Source: JBEVOS01 sp964563395 (GTDB lineage: Bacteria; Pseudomonadota; Alphaproteobacteria; Caulobacterales; Aquidulcibacteraceae). From it: DNA of 64,000 nucleotides. Below, one piece after another: positions 8,206 to 15,711 of this stretch. The stretch covers positions 124,001 through 188,000 of the forward strand of contig CAZLWK010000005.1 in the NCBI GenBank assembly GCA_964563395.1, given 5' to 3'. Both the position numbers and the translations under genes were made by a program. Numbering within the stretch: position 1 is the first letter of the stretch; each line of letters opens with the position of its first letter. The notes beneath the pieces were generated by a model that was not told the origin of the DNA, ran no database searches, and worked only from the letters and a program-made list of their open reading frames with translations.

Positions 8206-8225
8206 GCCGCCGTTTCGCCGGCGGC
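8206..8225 (+). repeat. Inverted repeat in the tyrS leader
   Basis: GCCGCCG and CGGCGGC form a perfect 7-base-pair GC stem around a 6-base loop, about 65 bases before the chosen tyrS start. No T-run follows, so it is not a typical intrinsic terminator. It could be a leader structure or simply GC-rich sequence. Confidence 0.4.
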
Positions 8226-8288
8226 ATGATCTCCTGCAAGAGACGGTCTCCGGCCCTCGCCAAGGAGATGTTTCGTGGGAGAAGTTTC

Positions 8289-9539
8289 GTGACCGCCCCT
8301 TTCGACGCCAAATCGGATTTCCTGCGCGCCATGATCGCACGCGGGCATGTGCATCAATGCACCGATTTCGCCGCCCTCGACGCGGCCGGCGCCGTCACGG
8401 CCTATATCGGCTACGATCTCACCGCGCCGAGCCTCCATGTCGGCAATCTGGCCACCATCATGATGCTGCGCCGTCTTCAACACGCCGGCGGCAAGCCGAT
8501 CGTGCTGATGGGCGGCGCGACGACGCGCGTGGGCGATCCTTCCGGCAAGGACGAGATGCGCAAGATGCTCTCGCCGGAGCAGATCGCGGCGAATAAGAAA
8601 AGCATCCTTACGGCGTTCGAGAAATTCCTGCGCTTCGGCGATGGGCCGACCGACGCGATCATGGTGGACAATTCCGATTGGCTGTTGCCGCTGAACTACA
8701 TCGATTTCCTGCGCGATGTGGGGCCCCATTTTTCAGTCAATCGCATGCTTTCGATGGATTCGGTGAAGCTGCGGCTAGAGCGCGAGCAGCCGCTCTCATT
8801 CATCGAATTCAATTACATGATCCTGCAGGCCTATGATTTCACGGTGCTGCATCAGCGCCATGGGTGTCGTCTGCAGATGGGCGGCTCCGATCAATGGGGC
8901 AACATCGTCAACGGCGTGGACTTGGGCCGGCGCATGCAAGGCGCTGAATTGTTCGGGCTGACGACGCCGCTCGTGACCACGGCTTCCGGCGCGAAAATGG
9001 GCAAGACCGCGCAAGGCGCCGTCTGGCTCAATCCCGACATGCTGGGGTCGTTCGATTATTGGCAGTTCTGGCGCAATACCGAGGACGCGGATGTCGGCCG
9101 CTTCCTCAAGCTCTTCACCGATCTGCCGCTCGATGAAATCGCGCGGCTGGAGGCGCTGCACGGCGCGGAGATCAACGACGCGAAAATCGCGCTCGCGAAC
9201 GCGGCGACAAAGATGCTGCACGGACCGGACGCCGCGCGCGAGGCGGAGAACGCGGCGCGCGCCGCGTTCGGCGACGGCGGCGATCTTTCAGGCCTGCCGA
9301 CCTTCGACATTACGCGGACGGAATTATCTGAAGGGCTTCGCGTCGCGGCCGCCTTCGAGCGGGCGGGCCTTGTCGCCTCGCGCGGTGAAGCCAAGCGCCA
9401 CATCGCGGCCGGCGCGCTGCGCGTGAACGATCAGCCAGTCGAAAATGAGTCGGCCTCACTCAGCGAGGCCAACCTGCAAGACGGCGTGATCCGGCTTTCG
9501 CTCGGCAAGAAGAAGCATGCGCTCTTGAAGCTCGTTTAG
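8289..9539 (+). CDS. tyrS: Tyrosyl-tRNA synthetase
   Basis: A class I aminoacyl-tRNA synthetase that charges tRNA-Tyr. The HIGH-type motif appears as HVGN near residue 50 and the KMSKS-type loop as AKMGKT at residues 235-240. The tRNA-recognising S4 domain is at the C-terminus (SRGEAKRHIAAGALRVND). I place the start at the GTG at 8289, giving 416 residues. This is the usual length, and a GGGAGAAG ribosome binding site lies 4 bases upstream. The frame extends further upstream (ATG at 8268, GTG at 8202), but that extension is not family-like. The stop shares the bases TTAG with the stop of the convergent AsmA-like gene. The spacer to the divergent DOMON-like gene contains a possible TTGACT -35 element at 8102. 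Confidence 0.93.
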   Translation: MTAPFDAKSDFLRAMIARGHVHQCTDFAALDAAGAVTAYIGYDLTAPSLHVGNLATIMMLRRLQHAGGKPIVLMGGATTRVGDPSGKDEMRKMLSPEQIAANKKSILTAFEKFLRFGDGPTDAIMVDNSDWLLPLNYIDFLRDVGPHFSVNRMLSMDSVKLRLEREQPLSFIEFNYMILQAYDFTVLHQRHGCRLQMGGSDQWGNIVNGVDLGRRMQGAELFGLTTPLVTTASGAKMGKTAQGAVWLNPDMLGSFDYWQFWRNTEDADVGRFLKLFTDLPLDEIARLEALHGAEINDAKIALANAATKMLHGPDAAREAENAARAAFGDGGDLSGLPTFDITRTELSEGLRVAAAFERAGLVASRGEAKRHIAAGALRVNDQPVENESASLSEANLQDGVIRLSLGKKKHALLKLV

Positions 9540-12500
9540 CCCGGCGGCGTGGTGCGCTGGGCGGTGTCGTTCGCCGGCGCGCGCGTACGGCGCCCCGCGA
9601 ACGGCTCGAAGATGCGGCGCAAAATGCCTGGTGTCAGCGCCGAGAGCGGATTGACGCCCACGCGCGGCTGCGCCACCGGCCCATTCACTGCATAGGTCAT
9701 GCCGATAACGCCTTCGCCGCGTCGCGAGGCCAGAAGGTTGCCGAGCAGCGGGATGTTGCTCAGCAAGGAATTGACGCCGTAGCTGGGGATCACCACACCG
9801 TCGATGTCGAGATCGTCCTGCGCCATGTCATAGCCGCCGCTGGCCGTGAAGCCGAGACTTGGGCCAGCGAGCCGCGCCTGACGCACCTCAAGATCGCGAT
9901 CGTTCAATGTCAGCGACGCTTCAAGCGTGTTGAACGCGATGCCGTCGCCGTTGAGCATCGAGACGAAACCGGTGAGCGAGCCGACCGATCCCAGCATCTG
10001 CGCCATGGCCGGCACGCGGACGACGCGGAAATCGCGCATCGTCACATCCATTGTCGCCACGCCGGGCGGCCCCATCGCCCAAGCGCCGCGGCCTTCGGCG
10101 ACGCCGCCGATGATGTTGTCGGCGCCGGTGAGCGCGCGCCATGCAAACCCCGCATCGGCGCTGGCGAATTCGATTTCGCCGTTCGGCGCGCCCGGACGCG
10201 GGCCGAGCGCGAGCCGTACGTCCTTGCCCTGCGGCGTGCGCCCGCGCAGAATCAATGTCTGAAGCGCGGTGTCGATCAGGGTGACATTGGTCTGCGCGTT
10301 CATCAGCGCAGCGCCGCCGCGAAGCGCCAAGCGCTCGGTGGAGACGACGATGCGGATGGGCCGCGTTTGAAACCGATTTTGCGCGCTCGCCGCAGCTGCG
10401 GCGGCGTCCACCTCCGGCTCCTCCATGTCAAGGAATGGCGCGGCGTCCGCCAGAGCCCCGCGACCGGCGATTTCAAGCGCACCGTCTCTTCCGCGCCGCA
10501 AGGTGGCGGAAAGATCGGCGCGCCCATCGATATTCAGCCGCGTGATGTCGCCATCGCGCACACGGCCGTCCTCCAAGAGACGCACGGCGCCGCGGGCGCT
10601 GATGCCCGAACCGTCCACGCTGATGTTCGACAGCGCATAGCCGCCGCCCTCGATCGCCGCGATGTCGGCGCGCGCATTCGCCGGCTGACCTTGACGCTTC
10701 ACCCAATAATTGGCCGGCAAAAACACGCTCGCATTGCGAAAATCGAGATTGATCTCGCCCGTCTCGGCGTCGAGCCCGCGTCCCTGGCCGGAAAAATCGA
10801 CGCCGATGCGGCCGCGCGCGATGGCGCGTGCGGGATAGCCCAGCGTCTCAAGATCTTCGACCGTGAATTGGCCCGCGATGCGATAGCGGGAGGACGGCCC
10901 GCCCCGCGCGCGCACTTGTTCCGTCCAATTCAGATCGATCTGAGAATCGGCGAGCCGCATCGGACCGGATATCGTGATCGCGCGCTGATCGCCGCGCACG
11001 GCGATGCGCGCATCGCGCACAGCCATGCCGTTCTCGCGGAGTGTCGCGCCGCCGTTCTCGATGTCGGCGCTGACGTCGAAACGCAGCGCCTCAAACGGCA
11101 CGTTCGACAAATTGGGCCGCTGCAACATAAGCCGCGCCCGCCCGCGCCCGCTCACGCTCGCCGCATCGAACGGCAGCGCCTCGCCCAGCGACAGCGGCTC
11201 CTGCAACAACAGCCCGACCATATTGCGGGCGTCGCCCTCGGCCGTGGCGGTGATGGTGGCCATCTCGCCCTTCGGATTCAAGACCGGGATCGACACCGAG
11301 CCTTGCGTCACTGAGAGGCCGTTGATGCGCCCGCCGGCGACGGTAAGATCGAAGCGGTTGCCCTGCAGAACCGCGCTGCCGCGCGCCTCGGTCACCGGCG
11401 ACATGGTGTCGATGAAGCGCACGTCGCCGCCATCGAAGTCGAAGGCGATGTTAAGCGCCTCGTTGCGCAGCCGCCGCTCCGCGATCTGCTCTGGCGGGAT
11501 GGCCAGCTTGAGGACGACGTTATTCAGCATTCCGCCCTGGATGGCGTCGTCAAGATAGCTCCGCGCACCTTCGATGAAGCGCGCTGGCCAAAGCGAAAGA
11601 ATTGTGCGCGCCTCGATCGGACCTTCGATGCGGGCGTCGAGATCGAAACCGGGATAGAGGCGATCTGCTTGGCCGACGCGCGCGAAGCGAATGGCGCCTT
11701 CGGCATTGAGGCGCGCCTCGCCGCGCGTCGCTTCCAAGCGATTGAGCTCGATGCGGCCGGTTTCCGGAACGATCGCGCCGCTGGCGCGAACCTGCGCCAG
11801 CTCAAACGGCGCGGCGAACACGCCCGGCGCATCGAGCACAAGAGAAGGAAACGCCGCCTCGAAGGTCGCGGCCGCGCCTGGCTCTCCCTTCAGAAGCGCG
11901 GACGCATTGGCGAGGCGCGCGTCGCCAGTGATACGCGTGCGCGTGCCGGCCAGCGCGACTTCGTCGATGATAAGTTCATCCGCCTCCAGATCGTAGCGGC
12001 CGTGCAAGCGTCCGCCTTCAAGGCGCATCGTCTCCCCGCCCATCTCCGCCGCGCCTTGGCCAAGCGCCAGATCGCCTTCGAAGCGATTGACGCCGACATC
12101 GCGGTCGAGCCCGATCGTGATCGCGGCGGTGAGCGGCGCATCGAGCGCCGCGAAGGCGCCAAGCGCCGCGGGCGAAAGGAGCGCGCGCGGGCGCGCATCA
12201 CGCGCCACGAACTCGATCAGCGCGGAGCGGAACGCGGTGTCCGTCGTCACCCGCAATTGCGCGGGTGCCGTCCCCTCGGCGCCTTCCAGGCGCGCATCCA
12301 CCGCAAGCGCGAGCGCCCGGCGCGCGCGGGTCAGCGTCACGTCAGCGGCGTCGGCTGTCCAGACCCCGCCGCCGCCCTCGTCGACGATCTGCAGCTGGGT
12401 GTCGCGAATGGCGACGAATTGCAAACGGCCGGCGCGACCCACCGGGCGCAACGTTTCGGCCAGCGCGTCGAGCACCGTGTTGACGCGTTCGGCGAGCGTG

Positions 12501-13096
12501 GCGTTGGGATCGGGCGGCGCGACGACGATGTCGGCCGGGGCGCCGACCGGACCGAACGCAATATGCATCGCGCCGTCAGCCTTGCGCGCGACAGTGATCT
12601 CGCCGCCCTGAAAATCGGCGCGCACCAGCGTAACGCGCCCGATCAGCAGCGGCAGGCCGCCGAGTCCGATCGTGGCTTCGCGATAGGTAGAAAGTTCCTG
12701 CCCATCCGCGGCGAGGATATGCACCCCGCGCGCCTTCAATTGCAGCGCCCCCGGCTCCCCCGACCAAGATAGGTCCACCCGATCGATCCGCACGGGACGT
12801 CCTCCGCGCGCATCGCTCAGTTCCTGCTCGATCAGCGCCGTCAGCGCAGGGAGTTCCAAGGGGGCCGCCGCCAGGCGCCACCAGGAGGCCCCGACCAACG
12901 CCGCGATCAGGAAGATGAAGACGGCCGCGATCTTGGCGGTCCACAGCGACGTATGCTTAGCGATCGTGCGCACGCAGACGCGCTTGCCGGGACGCACGGC
13001 CTCATCCGCCAAGGCGGGGGCTGCATCGTCCTCGACACGCTCCGGCGGGCGCCTATACCGGTCGAACAGGCGCTCCGCGCGAGAAAGGCGATTCAT
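9536..13096 (-). CDS. AsmA/YhdP-like large envelope protein (DUF3971 and AsmA C-terminal regions)
   Basis: A 1186-residue protein with a basic N-terminus, one membrane anchor (about residues 54-76) and a very long periplasmic beta-rich region. It resembles the YhdP/AsmA-like family, which is related to TamB and bridge-type lipid transport proteins. The C-terminal part (VPAMAQMLGSVGSLTGFV, then GGYDMAQDDLDIDGVVIPS and NPLLSALTPG-type sequence) is characteristic of the AsmA C-terminal region. By analogy it may help move phospholipids between inner and outer membrane. I chose the ATG at 13096; a TTG extension to 13183 would run deep into bcp. The ATG shares the palindrome CATG with the bcp start, so the two divergent genes overlap at their first bases. 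The stop overlaps tyrS by 4 bases. Confidence 0.88.
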   Translation of the reverse strand: MNRLSRAERLFDRYRRPPERVEDDAAPALADEAVRPGKRVCVRTIAKHTSLWTAKIAAVFIFLIAALVGASWWRLAAAPLELPALTALIEQELSDARGGRPVRIDRVDLSWSGEPGALQLKARGVHILAADGQELSTYREATIGLGGLPLLIGRVTLVRADFQGGEITVARKADGAMHIAFGPVGAPADIVVAPPDPNATLAERVNTVLDALAETLRPVGRAGRLQFVAIRDTQLQIVDEGGGGVWTADAADVTLTRARRALALAVDARLEGAEGTAPAQLRVTTDTAFRSALIEFVARDARPRALLSPAALGAFAALDAPLTAAITIGLDRDVGVNRFEGDLALGQGAAEMGGETMRLEGGRLHGRYDLEADELIIDEVALAGTRTRITGDARLANASALLKGEPGAAATFEAAFPSLVLDAPGVFAAPFELAQVRASGAIVPETGRIELNRLEATRGEARLNAEGAIRFARVGQADRLYPGFDLDARIEGPIEARTILSLWPARFIEGARSYLDDAIQGGMLNNVVLKLAIPPEQIAERRLRNEALNIAFDFDGGDVRFIDTMSPVTEARGSAVLQGNRFDLTVAGGRINGLSVTQGSVSIPVLNPKGEMATITATAEGDARNMVGLLLQEPLSLGEALPFDAASVSGRGRARLMLQRPNLSNVPFEALRFDVSADIENGGATLRENGMAVRDARIAVRGDQRAITISGPMRLADSQIDLNWTEQVRARGGPSSRYRIAGQFTVEDLETLGYPARAIARGRIGVDFSGQGRGLDAETGEINLDFRNASVFLPANYWVKRQGQPANARADIAAIEGGGYALSNISVDGSGISARGAVRLLEDGRVRDGDITRLNIDGRADLSATLRRGRDGALEIAGRGALADAAPFLDMEEPEVDAAAAAASAQNRFQTRPIRIVVSTERLALRGGAALMNAQTNVTLIDTALQTLILRGRTPQGKDVRLALGPRPGAPNGEIEFASADAGFAWRALTGADNIIGGVAEGRGAWAMGPPGVATMDVTMRDFRVVRVPAMAQMLGSVGSLTGFVSMLNGDGIAFNTLEASLTLNDRDLEVRQARLAGPSLGFTASGGYDMAQDDLDIDGVVIPSYGVNSLLSNIPLLGNLLASRRGEGVIGMTYAVNGPVAQPRVGVNPLSALTPGILRRIFEPFAGRRTRAPANDTAQRTTPPG

Positions 13097-13565
13097 GTCC
13101 AAACCGCTCAAACCCGGCGACCCCGCCCCCGATTTCGATCTGTCGACCGCCGGGGGCAAGCGCGTCAACCTTTCTCGCTTCAAGGGTAAGAAGGTGGTGG
13201 TCTACTTCTATCCCAAGGACGACACCTCAGCCTGTACCCAAGAAGCGTTGGAATTCACTGAAAAAGCCGAAAGCTTTGCAGAAGCCGGCGCAGTCGTGAT
13301 CGGCGTTTCCAAGGACAGCGTCGCTTCTCACGATAAGTTCGCGGCCAAATATGGGCTGAATGTGATCTTGGCTTCCGACCCCGAGGGGGAGGTCGTTCAA
13401 GCCTATGGCGTCTGGGTGGAAAAGAGCATGTACGGCAAGAAATACATGGGCATAGAGCGCGCGACCTATCTCCTAGGAAAGGATCGCCGCATCGAGCGGA
13501 TTTGGCGCAAAGTGAAAGTCAAAGGCCACGTGGACGAAGTCCTCGCCGCCGTTCAAACATCTTAA
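13095..13565 (+). CDS. bcp: Thioredoxin-dependent thiol peroxidase (Bcp/PrxQ family)
   Basis: A 156-residue peroxiredoxin that reduces peroxides. The active-site segment YPKDDTSACTQEALEF near residue 40 holds the peroxidatic cysteine. The second cysteine found five residues later in E. coli Bcp is absent, so this is likely a one-Cys type that needs an external thiol. The usual DPEG..AYGV and GIERATYLL elements follow. The start ATG overlaps the divergent AsmA-like start through CATG, and a GAGAAAGG ribosome binding site lies inside the first codons of that opposing gene. An inverted repeat with a short T-run covers the stop codon. Confidence 0.93.
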   Translation: MSKPLKPGDPAPDFDLSTAGGKRVNLSRFKGKKVVVYFYPKDDTSACTQEALEFTEKAESFAEAGAVVIGVSKDSVASHDKFAAKYGLNVILASDPEGEVVQAYGVWVEKSMYGKKYMGIERATYLLGKDRRIERIWRKVKVKGHVDEVLAAVQTS

Positions 13566-13583
13566 CGATTTCCGTTAATTTTT
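13562..13583 (+). terminator. Weak putative intrinsic terminator at the end of bcp
   Basis: TTAACG and CGTTAA form a perfect 6-base-pair inverted repeat around ATTTC, followed by TTTTT. The repeat includes the bcp stop codon. The AT-rich stem makes it a weak terminator, and this function is inferred only from the pattern. Confidence 0.45.
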
Positions 13584-13653
13584 AGCGATTTGCACGCCTT
13601 TTCGGCGTGTATGCCGCGAATGTCTGCGCGGCTGCCTCTGCAAAGCTGAAATT

Positions 13654-13674
13654 CCTGTAAACGGGCGTTACAGG
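13654..13674. repeat. Inverted repeat upstream of the M23 peptidase gene
   Basis: CCTGTAA and TTACAGG form a perfect 7-base inverted repeat with a 7-base spacer (centre-to-centre 14 bases). It lies about 90 bases before the M23 peptidase start. The spacing suits a dimeric regulator's operator or a short leader hairpin. I do not recognise the motif. Confidence 0.45.
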
Positions 13675-13761
13675 TTGTTGCAATTCGGCGCCGTTTCAGG
13701 CTTTGTTGCGCAGGGCAGGGCTACGGGCAGTGACGGTCGTAAAGCGGGCGGTGAGCGAACC

Positions 13762-14991
13762 ATGAGCCAGTTCGGACTGCGGGCGAGGTCTTTGTTTGAC
13801 CGCGTATTCCCCGAGCGTCAGATCTACCACCGCAGCGGCGGTCAGGTCCGTTATGTCTCTCTTTCTCCCAGCCGCCAGGCGGCCATGGCGCTCGGCGCCG
13901 TCGGCCTCGCGGGCTGGTGTGTTTACGCCACGGGCGCCGTGCTGCTCGAAGGCCCTCAGCAATCGGCGCAGTCGGCGGAGGTCGAGCGTCTTCAGGCCAA
14001 GTACGATCGCTGGCTGAACGAGGCCCGCGCCCAGGCCGCCGCCGCGCAGGCCCAGCTCGACGAACGGACCTCCGCCTTCGAACGCGCCACCTCCGAATTC
14101 GAAAGCCGGCACGAGGTGCTGCGCTCGCTGTTGGAATATGCCGGCGGCTCGAGCCTGACCGCCGCGGCCCACCCGATCGAGCGGGACGGCGCGCGCATCC
14201 TGATGCAGGCCTCGATCGACGAAGCAGAGCCCCGCGTGTCGCGGGCGGTCTCAGCCGAACCCTATCAGGTTCAGACTGTTGGCTTCCGCGCCCGCGTCGA
14301 GCGTCTGGAGACCGACCAGGAACAGGCCCTCGCCGAACTTGAAGATTCGGTCGCCACCCGCTCCGAACAGATTCGCGGCGTGCTGCGCCTGACCGGCGTC
14401 AGCATGAGCGGCTTGACCGACAGCGCCGCCGGCGGCCAGGGCGGCCCCCTCGTGCCGCAGGATCTTGTGGATTATCTCCGCAACGCGAATCTCAATCCCG
14501 CCTTCACCAATCGCGTCACGCAGGTTGCGGCGCGGGTCCAGGAATCGCGCCGCCTCGAACAAATCGCCGGCGCCACGCCCCTCGCCCCGCCGGTCGCCGT
14601 GGAATACCGCGAAACCAGCGGCTTCGGGCCGCGCGTCGATCCCTTCACCGGCCGCCCCGCGTTCCACGCCGGGCTTGATCTCGCCGCCTTCGACCGCGCC
14701 CCCGTTGTGGCCACCTCGCCCGGCACGGTGTCCTTCGCGGGCGTGAAGTCAGGCTATGGCTATCTGGTCGAGATCGATCACGGGCATGGCTTCAAGACAC
14801 GCTACGGCCATTTGCGCGACATTCAGGTGCAGCGCGGCGAAAGCGTCGTGATCGGGCAGCGCATCGGATCGATGGGATCGACCGGCCGCTCCACCGGCAC
14901 GCACCTTCATTACGAGGTTTGGTTCCGCGGTCGTGTGTATGATCCGGTGAACTTTTTGAGGGCGGGACGTCATGTTTACGAACAAGGGTAA
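13762..14991 (+). CDS. M23 family peptidoglycan endopeptidase, membrane-anchored (LmdC-like)
   Basis: A 409-residue bitopic peptidase. It has a cytoplasmic N-terminus of about 40 residues (including FPERQIYHRSGGQVRY), a membrane segment near residues 42-62, a periplasmic coiled-coil region of roughly 80-200, and a C-terminal LytM/M23 domain. The zinc ligands and catalytic histidines are intact: HAGLD, RYGHL and THLHYEV. Such enzymes cut peptide cross-links in peptidoglycan. The gene ends inside the bactofilin gene (20-base overlap). In Hyphomonas neptunium the same pairing links the LmdC hydrolase to a bactofilin scaffold that controls local wall growth, so a similar shape-controlling module is likely here. 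I chose the ATG at 13762; an in-frame TTG 29 codons upstream is less likely. Confidence 0.9.
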   Translation: MSQFGLRARSLFDRVFPERQIYHRSGGQVRYVSLSPSRQAAMALGAVGLAGWCVYATGAVLLEGPQQSAQSAEVERLQAKYDRWLNEARAQAAAAQAQLDERTSAFERATSEFESRHEVLRSLLEYAGGSSLTAAAHPIERDGARILMQASIDEAEPRVSRAVSAEPYQVQTVGFRARVERLETDQEQALAELEDSVATRSEQIRGVLRLTGVSMSGLTDSAAGGQGGPLVPQDLVDYLRNANLNPAFTNRVTQVAARVQESRRLEQIAGATPLAPPVAVEYRETSGFGPRVDPFTGRPAFHAGLDLAAFDRAPVVATSPGTVSFAGVKSGYGYLVEIDHGHGFKTRYGHLRDIQVQRGESVVIGQRIGSMGSTGRSTGTHLHYEVWFRGRVYDPVNFLRAGRHVYEQG

Positions 14992-15514
14992 GCCGACCGA
15001 GACCGCCGTGGCTCTCCCCGATCCCATTCAGCGCCGCGGCGCGGGCGGCGGACGTTCCTCAATCGCCTCTATTATCGCCAACGGGGTCAAGATCACTGGC
15101 GCCATCGAGGCAGAGGGCGCCGAGCTCCAGGTTGACGGCGAGATCGAGGGCAATGTTCGCGGCGGATCGGTGACGGTGGGCGACACCGGCATGGTCAAGG
15201 GCGACATCGTCTCGGAGAGCGTGACAGTCCATGGACGGATCGAGGGCTCTGTTCGCGCCCGCAAGGTGCAGCTGATGCGCAACGCCCATGTCCTTGGGGA
15301 CATCGTGCACCAGAGCCTGTCCGTGGAAATGGGCGCCGTGTTCGAGGGCCAGTGCCGTTACCTGCAGGATCCGCTGCGCCAGGATGGCCAAGGGGCCCCA
15401 GTCACCCCGCAAATTTCCGCCAGCGCGGACTCCTATTCCGGGTTCGGTGAACCTTCTGATAACGCAAATGAGCGCATGGTCACGGGCGTGATCGTGACGG
15501 GCGCGACCAGCTAG
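14972..15514 (+). CDS. Bactofilin
   Basis: A 180-residue bactofilin, a polymer-forming cytoskeletal protein. The central region (about residues 35-125) is a right-handed beta helix with short hydrophobic repeats such as GAIEAEGAELQVDGEIEGNV and GDIVSESVTVHGRIEGSV. It is flanked by proline/glycine-rich disordered tails. Bactofilins assemble without nucleotide and recruit cell-wall enzymes. It starts 20 bases inside the M23 peptidase gene behind a GAGGGCGGGA ribosome binding site, so the pair is expressed together. A strong intrinsic terminator lies about 90 bases after the stop and closes the operon. Confidence 0.93.
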   Translation: MFTNKGKPTETAVALPDPIQRRGAGGGRSSIASIIANGVKITGAIEAEGAELQVDGEIEGNVRGGSVTVGDTGMVKGDIVSESVTVHGRIEGSVRARKVQLMRNAHVLGDIVHQSLSVEMGAVFEGQCRYLQDPLRQDGQGAPVTPQISASADSYSGFGEPSDNANERMVTGVIVTGATS

Positions 15515-15604
15515 GCGCCGCCCGGCTTAGGGAGGCCGTTTTCGTTTCCGTCCGGCGAGGTCGATCGTCCGACGGTGTTCGTTTTGGGTTGGGAATACCA
15601 TCTC

Positions 15605-15632
15605 GGCCGGCGCCTCAGGCGCCGGCCTTTTT
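15605..15632 (+). terminator. Strong intrinsic terminator after the bactofilin gene
   Basis: A perfect 10-base-pair GC stem (GGCCGGCGCC with GGCGCCGGCC) with a 3-base TCA loop is followed directly by TTTTT and then GTTT. It lies between the bactofilin stop at 15514 and the SulP start at 15712. This is the clearest rho-independent terminator in the window. Confidence 0.92.
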
Positions 15633-15711
15633 GTTTCCGGCCCCGTCGGTTCATCTGGGCCTTTGAGCCGGCGCAAGGCGCGCCTGCGCGCGACGCCCCA
15701 CCCTACCCGGC

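Noticed and set aside
10367..12772. Plus-strand frames of 315 and 367 codons opposite the AsmA-like gene
   Set aside because: They are antisense shadows of a continuous 1186-residue protein with membrane anchor and AsmA C-terminal features.
13562..13578. CtrA-type TTAA-N7-TTAA binding site
   Set aside because: The two TTAA words are 9 bases apart, not 7, and are better explained as the arms of an inverted repeat at the bcp stop.
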